DNA from: Bacillota bacterium
GTDB taxonomy: Bacteria; Bacillota; Clostridia; UBA1381
Length of the DNA stretch: 9,323 nt
Direction of reading: 5' to 3'
Assembly (NCBI GenBank): GCA_021203665.1
Contig: JAJQAT010000038.1
Coordinates: 1-9,323 of the forward strand
Shown: positions 1 through 6,653 of the stretch, one piece after another
Numbering within the stretch: position 1 is the stretch's first letter
How the letters are laid out: the number at the start of each line of letters is the position of its first letter
Position numbers and translations under genes: made by a program
The notes under the pieces: generated by a model
The model's input: the letters and a program-made list of their open reading frames with translations, nothing else
Database searches by the model: none
What the model was told of the DNA's origin: nothing

Positions 1-387
1 ATGCTGATAAGGGAAATAAGAAACATCGCCGTTTTCACGGGCGTTCTCGGAATTTTGCAGATTTTGATTACCGTTCCCGCAGGGTATTTCGGATACGCGG
101 CGGTGCTGGGAACGCTTTTAGGCTGCGCCGCCGCGATAATTAATTTCGCGCTTATGGGAATTATCCTTGAGAAATGCGTGTCCGCCGAGCGCGGCGCGGC
201 GGGACTTATGGGATTCGGGTATATCGGACGCCTTGCGATAATCGCCGCCGCTGTGGTATGGGCGATGAGGGTGAGCTATTTAAACTATGTATGCGTGATA
301 ATTCCGCTGATTTTTCCGCAGATTGCCATATTCATATTAAATGCCGTAAGAAACAAGGAAAGGAAATCGGACGATGAACGGACCTAA
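1..387 (+). CDS. atpI: ATP synthase subunit I (AtpI), small membrane accessory protein
   Basis: The 128-residue product is a very hydrophobic protein with about four predicted membrane segments (roughly residues 8-28, 31-56, 68-89 and 95-115) and a charged C-terminal tail rich in Lys, Arg, Glu and Asp. This fits the ATP synthase I family, which is encoded first in many bacterial atp operons and helps assemble the c-ring or supply ions (family knowledge). Sequence conservation in this family is weak, so the call rests largely on topology, size and its place immediately before atpB. Its last 14 bases overlap the start of atpB, suggesting translational coupling. The window begins exactly at the ATG, so the ribosome binding site, operon promoter and any longer N-terminus cannot be seen; the length is normal for the family, so the gene is probably complete. 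Confidence 0.8.
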   Translation: MLIREIRNIAVFTGVLGILQILITVPAGYFGYAAVLGTLLGCAAAIINFALMGIILEKCVSAERGAAGLMGFGYIGRLAIIAAAVVWAMRVSYLNYVCVIIPLIFPQIAIFILNAVRNKERKSDDERT

Positions 388-1096
388 GGTTATATTCACA
401 ATACCGATTTTCGGTGGTATTAAGGTGTCCGAAAGCATAGTGAATATGTGGATTATTATGGCTGCGCTTGCTGCGGCGTCGATATGGCTCACTCACGGAC
501 TTGAGCGGAGAAATCCCTCCAAAAAACAGCTTGCGCTCGAAAAATTAATCGATATGCTCTACGGTATGGTAACGGACGTTATGGGAGAGCGGTATATTGG
601 ATTTGCGCCGTATATCGGGACACTGTTTTTGCTTTCCATTGTCGGAAGTCTGTCCGCGCTTACGGGTATGCGCCCGATAACGGCGGATTTAAGCGTTATT
701 CTCGCGTGGACTGTAGTCACGTTTCTGTTAATTCAAGCAAACAATATAAAAAATCACGGCATTTTCGGGTGGCTTAAATCATTTGCCGAGCCTGTGCCGT
801 TTATAACGCCGCTTAATATCATAAGCGAGATAGCGAATCCGGTGAGTATGACGTTTCGTCACTTCGGCAACATCGCGGCGGGACTTGTTATAACCTCCTT
901 GGTGTACGGCGGACTGGCAAGCCTGAGCGCGGCGGTATTTTCGCGGATACCGAATGATTTTTTCGCGTCGATACCGATTTTTCAGGTTGGATTACCGGCT
1001 GTGCTGTCGGTATATTTCGATTTGTTCACAAGCTTTTTGCAGGCGTATATTATATGTATGCTGACAATGGTATTTGTGCAGGGCGCGGGAGAATAG
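374..1096 (+). CDS. atpB: F1Fo ATP synthase subunit a
   Basis: This 240-residue integral membrane subunit forms the ion half-channels next to the c-ring. The signature stretch FRHFGN holds the essential arginine, here Arg162 (equivalent to E. coli Arg210), which acts on the c-ring carboxylate. A second conserved stretch, YFDLFTSFLQAY, carries Gln223 (E. coli Gln252) and Asp216 at the place of E. coli His245. The position of E. coli Glu219 is Leu171; my recollection is that the YFDLF form is common in Gram-positive anaerobes. Membrane segments lie near residues 22-39, 80-97, 106-121, 163-185 and 205-236. The distance from Arg162 to Gln223 is 61 residues against 42 in E. coli, so the loop between the last helices is longer. 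The ATG overlaps atpI by 14 bases; purine-rich AAGGAAAGG at 355-363 is the likely ribosome binding site. Confidence 0.96.
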   Translation: MNGPKVIFTIPIFGGIKVSESIVNMWIIMAALAAASIWLTHGLERRNPSKKQLALEKLIDMLYGMVTDVMGERYIGFAPYIGTLFLLSIVGSLSALTGMRPITADLSVILAWTVVTFLLIQANNIKNHGIFGWLKSFAEPVPFITPLNIISEIANPVSMTFRHFGNIAAGLVITSLVYGGLASLSAAVFSRIPNDFFASIPIFQVGLPAVLSVYFDLFTSFLQAYIICMLTMVFVQGAGE

Positions 1097-1106
1097 ATAA
1101 AAACAA

Positions 1107-1112
1107 AAGGAG
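1107..1112 (+). promoter_or_regulatory. Strong Shine-Dalgarno for atpE
   Basis: AAGGAG lies 9 bases before the atpE ATG in an A-rich, probably unstructured leader. It is one of the strongest ribosome binding sites in the operon, which suits subunit c, the protein needed in the highest copy number per complex (known stoichiometry of about 8-17 copies). Confidence 0.8.
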
Positions 1113-1121
1113 ATAAAAATT

Positions 1122-1376
1122 ATGGAAAGAGCAATAGTTTTGGCGGCATCGGCGATAGGCGCGGGATTGGCGATGATAGCGGGTGTGGGACCCGGTATAG
1201 GACAGGGATTCGCGGCGGGTAAGGCGGCGGAGGCAGTCGGCAGACAGCCCGAGGCAAGAGGCGCGGTCACATCCACAATGCTGTTTGGCTGTGCTGTGGC
1301 GGAATCTACCGGTATTTACGGACTTGTCGTGGCGCTTATACTGCTGTTTGCAAATCCGCTTGTCGGACTTCTCTAA
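1122..1376 (+). CDS. atpE: F1Fo ATP synthase subunit c, with sodium-binding signature
   Basis: The 84-residue proteolipid forms the rotating membrane ring. It folds as a hairpin: helix 1 at about residues 4-38 with glycine-rich packing (GAGLAMIAGVGPGIGQG), the polar loop GRQPEA (Arg41-Gln42-Pro43) that contacts gamma and epsilon, and helix 2 at about 48-80. The ion-binding carboxylate is Glu61. Around it sit Gln28, Val59, Ser62, Thr63 and Tyr66, matching in identity and spacing the residues that coordinate Na+ in Ilyobacter tartaricus (Gln32, Val63, Glu65, Ser66, Thr67, Tyr70). From this I infer a Na+-binding c-ring; such rings can also carry H+ when Na+ is scarce. The protein is of normal length and has no signal peptide extension. 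Confidence 0.97.
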   Translation: MERAIVLAASAIGAGLAMIAGVGPGIGQGFAAGKAAEAVGRQPEARGAVTSTMLFGCAVAESTGIYGLVVALILLFANPLVGLL

Positions 1377-1381
1377 ATCTC

Positions 1382-1389
1382 GGAAAGGA
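1382..1389 (+). promoter_or_regulatory. Ribosome binding site deciding the atpF start
   Basis: GGAAAGGA lies 9 bases before the ATG at 1399. It supports this start over the upstream in-frame ATG at 1285, which sits inside atpE and has no such site. Confidence 0.65.
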
Positions 1390-1398
1390 TTGACGGAA

Positions 1399-1893
1399 AT
1401 GGAGGAATATTTACCGTTTGTGTCCATTGACATATGGACAATGATTTTCACATGGGCAAACCTTATTATTCTGTTTTTACTTTTGAAAAAATTTTTATTT
1501 AAGCCTGTGAATAAAATGCTTGCCGAGCGCGCCGCGGAAATAGAGGATTCATATAAAGCCGCCGGCATTGCGGAAAGCAAAGCGGAGAATATGAAAGCCG
1601 AATATGAGGGAAAGCTCTTATCGGCAAAAGCCGAGGCGGACGGAATAATAAAAACAGCTCTGGAAACGGCTGACCGACGCTCGGACAGTATTGTGACCGA
1701 GGCGTCGGACAAGGCAAGGCGTATAATGGAAAAATCGCGTAAACAGGCGGAGCGCGATAAGAAAAACGCGGTAAACGAGGCGAGAGCCGACATTGCAAAA
1801 ATGGCTGCGGACATTGCGGAAAAGCTTATCGGTAAGAGATTTGGCGAAGATGACGATGAAAAATTGATTTCCGATATGATAGACAGAATTTAG
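1399..1893 (+). CDS. atpF: F1Fo ATP synthase subunit b (peripheral stalk)
   Basis: The 164-residue product has one N-terminal membrane helix (about residues 10-29, ending in LLLKKFLFKPV, the usual junction of this family) followed by a long, charged, Ala/Glu/Lys-rich helix to about residue 148 and a short C-terminal segment that binds delta. Two copies form the stator that holds the F1 head still against rotation. The open frame extends upstream to 1285, but that part overlaps atpE, encodes non-membrane sequence unlike the family, and lacks a ribosome binding site; the ATG at 1399 gives the normal length of about 160 residues. It follows atpE by 22 bases. Only one b gene is present, so the stalk is a b homodimer rather than the b/b' pair of cyanobacteria and some other groups. 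Confidence 0.95.
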   Translation: MEEYLPFVSIDIWTMIFTWANLIILFLLLKKFLFKPVNKMLAERAAEIEDSYKAAGIAESKAENMKAEYEGKLLSAKAEADGIIKTALETADRRSDSIVTEASDKARRIMEKSRKQAERDKKNAVNEARADIAKMAADIAEKLIGKRFGEDDDEKLISDMIDRI

Positions 1894-1897
1894 GTGG
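1892..1897 (+). promoter_or_regulatory. Ribosome binding site overlapping the atpF stop, setting the atpH start
   Basis: AGGTGG overlaps the TAG stop of atpF and lies 5 bases before the ATG at 1903. It favours that ATG over the in-frame GTG at 1894, which lies inside the site and has no Shine-Dalgarno of its own. Overlap of stop and binding site suggests re-initiation by ribosomes finishing atpF. Confidence 0.6.
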
Positions 1898-1902
1898 CAA
1901 AT

Positions 1903-2427
1903 ATGGCGAAAAAATACGGCGCGGCGCTGTATTCTCTTGCAAAGGAGGAGGGCGCGGCGGAGGATATAATGCGCGATATGAAAAGCGTGACGGCGCTTTT
2001 TGAAGAAAACAGCGGTTATGCGAAAATACTTGATTCGCCGCGAATTAAAAAAGGCGAGATAACGGATATTCTCACTCACGATTTCAGCGGCAGAGTACAC
2101 ATATACACGCTGAATTTTCTGAGGCTCCTTTGCGAAAAGAGAATGGCACACCGCATCGGCGAATGCTTTAAGGAATACGAAAGTCGCTATAACGCGGATA
2201 ACAATATAAGAATCGTAAAGGTCACCACAGCAAAGCCCTTGAGCAAGCCAAACGAGGATAAGCTGATTAAAAAACTCGAGATGAAAACAGGCGGAAGGGT
2301 CGTGCTGAAAAAACGCACAGATGAAAAATGCTTGGGCGGTATCATAATAGAAACCGACGGTGTTCGTATTGATATGGGCATAAAAACAGAATTGGAAAAT
2401 CTGAAAAAAGAGCTGATTCAAAATTGA
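1903..2427 (+). CDS. atpH: F1Fo ATP synthase subunit delta (OSCP)
   Basis: The 174-residue soluble subunit sits on top of the F1 head and links the alpha subunits to the C-terminal ends of the two b subunits. It begins MAKKYGAALYSLAKEEG, the usual delta N-terminus (family form: xxRYAxALFxxA), has the mid-region NFLRLLCEKRM at about residues 69-79 (family: NFLxLLxxKxR), and ends with the OSCP signature KCLGGIIIETDGVRID at about 143-158. Length agrees with E. coli delta (177 aa). A GTG 9 bases upstream (1894) is in frame and would add three residues; I prefer the ATG because of its spacing from AGGTGG. The gene nearly abuts atpF and ends 14 bases before atpA, in the usual order for this operon. 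Confidence 0.95.
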   Translation: MAKKYGAALYSLAKEEGAAEDIMRDMKSVTALFEENSGYAKILDSPRIKKGEITDILTHDFSGRVHIYTLNFLRLLCEKRMAHRIGECFKEYESRYNADNNIRIVKVTTAKPLSKPNEDKLIKKLEMKTGGRVVLKKRTDEKCLGGIIIETDGVRIDMGIKTELENLKKELIQN

Positions 2428-2441
2428 CATAGGAGCAAAAA

Positions 2442-3938
2442 ATGCAGGATTTAACCAAGATTATAAAGGACCGTATAAAGAATTACGAAAGCGTTATAAC
2501 CGAAACGGAAACGGGATACATCATAGAGGTCGGCGACGGAATCGCCCGCATACACGGTCTTGCGAATTGTATGGCGGGAGAGCTTATCGAGATTGAGGGC
2601 GGCATAATGTCAATGGCGCTCAATCTTGACGAGGATAATGTCAGCGTTGTAATTCTCGGCAGTGACGCCGAAATAAAGGAGGGTATGGCGGCAAAGCGCA
2701 CGGGGCGCGGGGTGAATGTGCCGGTGGGATATAATCTGCTCGGACGCGTTGTGGACGCGCTCGGAAATCCGATTGACTCCAAGGGCGGCTTGGGCGCGGA
2801 GGAATACCGTCCCATAGAGACCGGAGCGTCGGGAATAATCGAGCGTAAATCCGTAAGCGTACCCTTGCAAACGGGAATTAAAGCGATTGATTTTATGATA
2901 CCTATAGGACGCGGACAGCGCGAGCTGATAATAGGCGACCGCCAGACGGGCAAAACCGCGATAGCGGTGGATACTGTAATAAATCAGAAAAATTCGGGTG
3001 TGGTGTGCATTTATGTGGCAATAGGACAAAAACGCTCCACTGTCGCGGCGATAGCGGACACACTTGAAAGAGCCGGCGCAATGGATTACACAATTATAGT
3101 TTCCGCTACAGCCTCGGAAGCGCCGGCGCTGCAATATATAGCGCCGTACTCCGGCTGCGCCATGGGCGAATATTTTATGTACAACGGAAAGGACGCGCTT
3201 ATAATATATGACGACCTGTCAAAGCACGCCGTAGCGTACAGAACGCTGTCGCTGCTTTTAAGGCGTCCGCCGGGACGCGAGGCATATCCGGGAGATGTAT
3301 TCTATTTGCATTCGCGCTTGCTTGAAAGAGCGGCGCGGCTTTCGGACGATTTGGGCGGCGGCTCTCTTACCGCGCTGCCGATAATAGAAACGCAGGCGGG
3401 CGATGTGTCGGCATATATACCGACCAATGTGATTTCAATTACCGACGGACAGATATTTCTTGAAACGGAGCTTTTCCATTCGGGAATAATGCCCGCGGTA
3501 AATCCGGGCATAAGCGTGTCGCGCGTGGGAGGAAACGCTCAGATTAAGGCTATGAAAAAGGTTGCGGGAAGCTTAAAGCTCGCATATTCGCAGTACCGCG
3601 AGCTGCAGGCGTTCGCGCAGTTCGGCTCCGATTTGGACAAGGATACAAGGGCGCGCCTTGCCAAGGGCGAGAGAATTGTGGAAATTTTAAAACAGGGCAG
3701 AAACGAGCCGGTAAGGGTTGAGCTGCAGGTGGCTCTGATATACGCCGTAATAAACGATATGACAAAGGACATACCCGTTGATAAAATACGGGACTTTGAA
3801 AGGGCGCTGTTTGAATATATTGAAAATAATTCATACGACATAATCGAGGAGATAAGCGAAAGCGGCGATTTAAGCGAAAATACGGAGCAAAAGCTGCTTG
3901 ACGCGATTAGGGAATGTAAAAAGAGATTTAAGGAGTAA
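2442..3938 (+). CDS. atpA: F1Fo ATP synthase subunit alpha
   Basis: The 498-residue alpha subunit alternates with beta in the F1 hexamer and holds the non-catalytic nucleotide sites. Domains in order: N-terminal beta-barrel (about 20-90, with VGDGIARIHGL), nucleotide-binding domain (about 91-370) with the P-loop GDRQTGKT at 165-172 and the Walker B stretch ALIIYDDLSKHAVAYR, and a C-terminal helical domain. Arg361 in SVSRVGG is the arginine finger that reaches into the catalytic site of the neighbouring beta (E. coli Arg373). The stretch ETELFHSGIMPAVNPGISVSR is the conserved family signature. AGGAG at 2431-2435, six bases before the ATG, is the ribosome binding site. The length is close to the usual 500-513; the slightly short N-terminus looks natural. 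Confidence 0.98.
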   Translation: MQDLTKIIKDRIKNYESVITETETGYIIEVGDGIARIHGLANCMAGELIEIEGGIMSMALNLDEDNVSVVILGSDAEIKEGMAAKRTGRGVNVPVGYNLLGRVVDALGNPIDSKGGLGAEEYRPIETGASGIIERKSVSVPLQTGIKAIDFMIPIGRGQRELIIGDRQTGKTAIAVDTVINQKNSGVVCIYVAIGQKRSTVAAIADTLERAGAMDYTIIVSATASEAPALQYIAPYSGCAMGEYFMYNGKDALIIYDDLSKHAVAYRTLSLLLRRPPGREAYPGDVFYLHSRLLERAARLSDDLGGGSLTALPIIETQAGDVSAYIPTNVISITDGQIFLETELFHSGIMPAVNPGISVSRVGGNAQIKAMKKVAGSLKLAYSQYRELQAFAQFGSDLDKDTRARLAKGERIVEILKQGRNEPVRVELQVALIYAVINDMTKDIPVDKIRDFERALFEYIENNSYDIIEEISESGDLSENTEQKLLDAIRECKKRFKE

Positions 3939-3944
3939 TTTTGT

Positions 3945-4784
3945 ATGTCCGCGTCATCAATGAAGGCAATCAAAAACAGAATAAGGAGCATAAGCGCCAC
4001 AATGCAGATTACAAAGGCAATGGAGCTTGTGGCGGCGTCAAAAATGCGCTCGGCAGCAGAGAGGATAGAGCGGTGCAGACCGTATTTCAATATACTTCGT
4101 GAAACGATAGATGACATTGCAAAGGACAATAAGGATTTTTCGTCCGTATTCACGCGCGAAACGGAGGGCAGAGTGTGCCGCGTTGTGATAGCCGGCGACA
4201 GAGGACTTGCCGGCGGATATAATCATAATCTCTTCAGGTCGCTTGACGCGCGTGAGGACGATATAATTTTTCCGATAGGCAAAAAGGCGGTCGAGCATTT
4301 CGGCGGCGCGGATATTTATACCGCCGATTACGCAAGGGCGGAGGATATACGTATTTCCGATTGCCGCCGTATCGGAGGTATGCTTGCCGAGGGGTATAAA
4401 AACGGTGATTTTTCAAGGCTTACGCTGTCATATACGGCTTTTGTGAACGCGCTTAAAAATGAGGTTAAAACGGTGAGCGTACTGCCGATAAGGCAGGAGG
4501 ATACAAAATCCGGAATGAAAAACACAGCCTACAGCCTTATAATATATGAACCCGACGCCGAAACCGCGTTTGAAAAAATCATACCTCATTATATTTCCGG
4601 TATGATATACGGAGCCGTATCCGAGACGGTCGCGTCGGAAACAGCCGCAAGACGCAACGCGATGGAATCGGCGACGAATAACGCGTCAGAGATGATTGAC
4701 TCTTTAAGCCTTGAATATAACAGGGCAAGGCAGACAAATATCACGCAGGAGCTTACGGAAATTATAGCCGGACGCGAAAAATAA
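3945..4784 (+). CDS. atpG: F1Fo ATP synthase subunit gamma (central rotor shaft)
   Basis: The 279-residue product forms the coiled-coil axle that turns inside the alpha3-beta3 head and drives conformational change. The N-terminal helix (MKAIKNRIRSISATMQITKAMELVAASKM, about residues 6-34) and the C-terminal helix (about 230-279, with ATNNASEMIDSLSLEYNRARQTNITQELTEI) are the two strands of the axle and are strongly conserved. Between them is the Rossmann-like domain with VIAGDRGLAGGYN at about 80-92 (family: DRGLCGGxN). Length fits the family (about 285). AAGGAG at 3930-3935 overlaps the end of atpA and lies 9 bases before the ATG; the genes are 6 bases apart, indicating coupled translation. 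Unlike the other gene borders here, the one downstream of this gene is wide. Confidence 0.97.
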   Translation: MSASSMKAIKNRIRSISATMQITKAMELVAASKMRSAAERIERCRPYFNILRETIDDIAKDNKDFSSVFTRETEGRVCRVVIAGDRGLAGGYNHNLFRSLDAREDDIIFPIGKKAVEHFGGADIYTADYARAEDIRISDCRRIGGMLAEGYKNGDFSRLTLSYTAFVNALKNEVKTVSVLPIRQEDTKSGMKNTAYSLIIYEPDAETAFEKIIPHYISGMIYGAVSETVASETAARRNAMESATNNASEMIDSLSLEYNRARQTNITQELTEIIAGREK

Positions 4785-4893
4785 GCGGCGCATCTTACCA
4801 TTATTCGAGACTCGGAGTATATTTATACGCCGTCGTCTCTCATAACGGCAATCTGCTTGCTTCTTTTCCGCGTGATGGCATAAGGAGAATAAT
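4785..4893 (+). other. Non-coding spacer between atpG and atpD
   Basis: This 109-bp stretch is the only sizeable gap inside the operon; all other borders overlap or are at most 25 bases. I see no reading frame of note and no convincing promoter. It contains a long imperfect inverted repeat (4807-4839) and, near its end, the atpD ribosome binding site AAGGAG at 4882-4887, six bases before the ATG. It could be an RNA-processing, stability or expression-tuning element between gamma (one copy per enzyme) and beta (three copies), but this is inference. Confidence 0.6.
4807..4839 (+). repeat. Imperfect stem-loop in the atpG-atpD spacer
   Basis: Pairing by eye: GAGAC (4807-4811) with GTCTC (4835-4839); a small internal loop (T4812 against 4833-4834); CGG (4813-4815) with CCG (4830-4832); an A4816-G4829 mismatch; GTAT (4817-4820) with ATAC (4825-4828); apical loop ATTT. 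That is 12 base pairs closing on a four-base loop. No T-run follows, so it is not a typical intrinsic terminator. A competing short repeat, GCCGT (4829-4833) and ACGGC (4845-4849), shares bases with it, so two alternative folds are possible. Function unknown. Confidence 0.55.
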
Positions 4894-6288
4894 ATGAGCA
4901 ATATAGGTAAAATAGTCCGTATAATAGGGCCGGTAATAGACATAAGGTTTGACGAGGATTCACTGCCGAAGCTTTTAAACGCGATAGAAATCAAGTATGA
5001 CGGCAAAAGGCTTGTCGCGGAGGTTATGCAGCACGCCGGAGATAATGTGGCAAGGTGTATTTCAATGGGTTCCACGGACGGACTTGCGCGCGGTATGGCG
5101 GCATGGGACACCGGCACGGGCATAAGCGTTCCGGTGGGTGATGAAACATTGGGCAGAATATTTAATGTTTTGGGAGAAACGGTTGATAATATGCCGCCGC
5201 CAAAAGCGGCGGAAAAATGGTGCATACACCGCGAGCCGCCGTCATTTGACAACCGGGACCCGACGACGGAAATGCTTGAAACCGGTATAAAGGTGGTGGA
5301 TCTTATCGCGCCGTATTCAAAGGGCGGCAAAATAGGATTGTTCGGCGGCGCGGGTGTGGGCAAAACGGTTCTTATAATGGAGCTTATAAACAGCATTGCC
5401 AAGGAGCACGGCGGTATAAGCGTATTTGCGGGCGTAGGCGAGAGGACGCGCGAGGGCAACGACCTGTATAACGAGATGAAGGAATCGGGCGTTTTGGGCA
5501 AAACCGCGCTTGTGTACGGTCAGATGAACGAGCCGCCCGGAGCGAGAATGAGAGTCGCGCTTACCGGTCTTACAATGGCGGAATATTTTCGCGATAAACA
5601 GAATAGGGACGTGCTGCTTTTTATAGATAATATTTTCAGATTTACTCAGGCAGGCTCCGAGGTGTCGGCGCTTATCGGACGTATTCCGTCGGCAGTGGGT
5701 TATCAGCCTACGCTGTCAACGGAAATGGGAGCATTGCAGGAGAGAATAACCTCGACAAAGAACGGTTCAATCACTTCTGTCCAGGCGGTATACGTGCCGG
5801 CGGACGACCTGACGGATCCGGCTCCGGCTGCCGCGTTCGCTCATCTTGACGCTACGACTGTTCTGTCAAGGCGTATTTCGTCGCTCGGAATTTATCCGGC
5901 GGTTGACCCGTTGGAATCCGCGTCGAGAATACTGTCGCCCGATATTGTCGGAAAGGAGCATTACGAAACAGCCGGAACGGTTCGGCGAATAATTCAGCGC
6001 TATACCGAGCTGCAGGACATAATCGCGATTATGGGTATGGACGAGCTTAGCGATGAGGATAAAAATACCGTAAACAGGGCGAGAAAGGTGCAGAGATTTC
6101 TGTCGCAGCCGTTTTCCGCGGCGGAGCAATTTACCGGTATGCAGGGTAAGTATGTGCCTATAAAGGAAACTATCCGCGGGTTTAAGGAAATAATCGAGGG
6201 AAAGTGCGACGAAATCCCCGAATCCTGCTTTTTGTTTGTCGGAGGAATAGACGAGGTTTGGGAAAAATACGAAAAAATGAGGCTGTAG
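4894..6288 (+). CDS. atpD: F1Fo ATP synthase subunit beta (catalytic)
   Basis: The 464-residue catalytic subunit makes ATP from ADP and phosphate in the F1 head. It shows the N-terminal barrel (MSNIGKIVRIIGPVIDIRF), the P-loop GGAGVGKT at 151-158 with Lys157 and Thr158, the catalytic Glu183 and adjacent Arg184 in GVGERTREGNDLY (E. coli Glu181 and Arg182), Walker B DVLLFIDNIFRFTQAGSEVSALIGR, and the signature PAVDPLESASR. In the C-terminal domain DELSDED (383-389) is this protein's version of the DELSEED lever that contacts gamma and epsilon. Length is the family norm. A strong AAGGAG at 4882-4887 precedes the ATG by six bases. It ends four bases before atpC. Confidence 0.98.
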   Translation: MSNIGKIVRIIGPVIDIRFDEDSLPKLLNAIEIKYDGKRLVAEVMQHAGDNVARCISMGSTDGLARGMAAWDTGTGISVPVGDETLGRIFNVLGETVDNMPPPKAAEKWCIHREPPSFDNRDPTTEMLETGIKVVDLIAPYSKGGKIGLFGGAGVGKTVLIMELINSIAKEHGGISVFAGVGERTREGNDLYNEMKESGVLGKTALVYGQMNEPPGARMRVALTGLTMAEYFRDKQNRDVLLFIDNIFRFTQAGSEVSALIGRIPSAVGYQPTLSTEMGALQERITSTKNGSITSVQAVYVPADDLTDPAPAAAFAHLDATTVLSRRISSLGIYPAVDPLESASRILSPDIVGKEHYETAGTVRRIIQRYTELQDIIAIMGMDELSDEDKNTVNRARKVQRFLSQPFSAAEQFTGMQGKYVPIKETIRGFKEIIEGKCDEIPESCFLFVGGIDEVWEKYEKMRL

Positions 6289-6292
6289 GATA

Positions 6293-6580
6293 ATGAACAC
6301 ATTTCATTTACAGATAGTGACGCCGGACGGGTTGATGTATGACGGACAGGCGCGAAAAATAGTCGTGCGAACCGCGGAGGGAGATGCTTGCATCCTCAGC
6401 GGACACGCGGACTACGTGACGCCCGCCGCGGCGGGGCAATCGCGCGTTACCGACGAAAACGGCGCCGAAAAAACTGCGTGGTGCCAAGACGGACTTTTAA
6501 GCGTAAAAAAGGGACTTGTGCGCCTTGCGGCGGACGAGTTTGAATGGCAAGGGCAGACAGAAAGGAACAGTGAAGGATAA
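6293..6580 (+). CDS. atpC: F1Fo ATP synthase subunit epsilon, short form lacking the C-terminal helical domain
   Basis: The 95-residue product matches the N-terminal beta-sandwich of epsilon: FHLQIVTPDGLMYDG at the start, then IVVRTAEGDACILSGHADYVTP (about 23-44) and GLLSVKKGLVRLAADEFEW (about 67-85). This domain binds gamma and the c-ring and couples rotation. Full-length bacterial epsilon has about 130-140 residues; the missing part is the helical hairpin that follows the FEW position and that can insert into F1 to block ATP hydrolysis. The last ten residues (GQTERNSEG region) do not resemble the family and are partly encoded by the left arm of the terminator (6561-6574). No helical-domain remnant appears downstream, so this is a real C-terminal loss rather than a frameshift. 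The start is four bases after atpD; GAGG at 6279-6282 lies 10 bases upstream, so translation is probably coupled to atpD. Confidence 0.93.
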   Translation: MNTFHLQIVTPDGLMYDGQARKIVVRTAEGDACILSGHADYVTPAAAGQSRVTDENGAEKTAWCQDGLLSVKKGLVRLAADEFEWQGQTERNSEG

Positions 6581-6610
6581 GCATATTTTTCACTGTTCCT
6601 TTTACTATTT
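6561..6610 (+). terminator. Rho-independent terminator of the atp operon
   Basis: A perfect 14-bp inverted repeat, AAAGGAACAGTGAA (6561-6574) with its complement at 6589-6602, has a 14-base loop and is followed by an interrupted T-rich tract (TTTTACTATTTTT, starting within the right arm). The left arm and part of the loop lie inside the end of atpC, whose TAA is at 6578-6580. It separates the atp operon from the lacZ promoter that starts a few bases further on. Confidence 0.88.
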
Positions 6611-6613
6611 TTG

Positions 6614-6643
6614 TTGACATATTCCGAGGGTATAGGGTATAAT
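6614..6643 (+). promoter_or_regulatory. Sigma-70/SigA-type promoter for the beta-galactosidase gene
   Basis: TTGACA at 6614-6619 and TATAAT at 6638-6643 both match the consensus exactly, with an 18-bp spacer. Transcription should start near 6650, giving a leader of only about 20 bases before the GTG. I see no clear operator palindrome around the boxes and no cre-like site, so the sequence gives no hint of sugar control; a regulator binding elsewhere is possible. Confidence 0.85.
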
Positions 6644-6653
6644 GAATTAATGC

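Noticed and set aside
1285..1398. Longer N-terminus for atpF starting at ATG 1285
   Set aside because: It overlaps the 3' third of atpE in another frame, lacks a ribosome binding site, and would put soluble sequence before the normal N-terminal membrane helix. ATG 1399 gives the normal family length.
1894..1902. GTG 1894 as the atpH start
   Set aside because: It has no upstream Shine-Dalgarno. AGGTGG at 1892-1897 is well placed for ATG 1903, which also gives the typical delta N-terminus.
1618..2430. Long minus-strand open frame opposite atpF/atpH
   Set aside because: The plus-strand genes here are clearly conserved subunits; the antisense translation is Phe/Arg/Cys-rich with no recognisable domain and is a shadow of codon bias.
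4807..4849. Intrinsic terminator in the atpG-atpD spacer
   Set aside because: The stem is imperfect and AT-rich at the top, and no T-run follows it. Complete termination before the beta subunit gene would be implausible.
4850..4893. Internal promoter just before atpD
   Set aside because: The only -10-like sequence (near 4887-4893) abuts the start codon and would place transcription start inside atpD; no good -35 box is paired with it.
4704..5501. 265-codon minus-strand open frame spanning the atpG-atpD gap
   Set aside because: Ser/Pro/Ile-rich antisense translation of atpG and atpD with no domain or ribosome binding site; a shadow.
6540..6610. atpC broken by a frameshift, with the helical domain in another frame
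   Set aside because: The terminator and the lacZ promoter follow immediately, leaving no room for a further 40 codons; no helix-like Glu/Ala/Lys-rich sequence appears in other frames.
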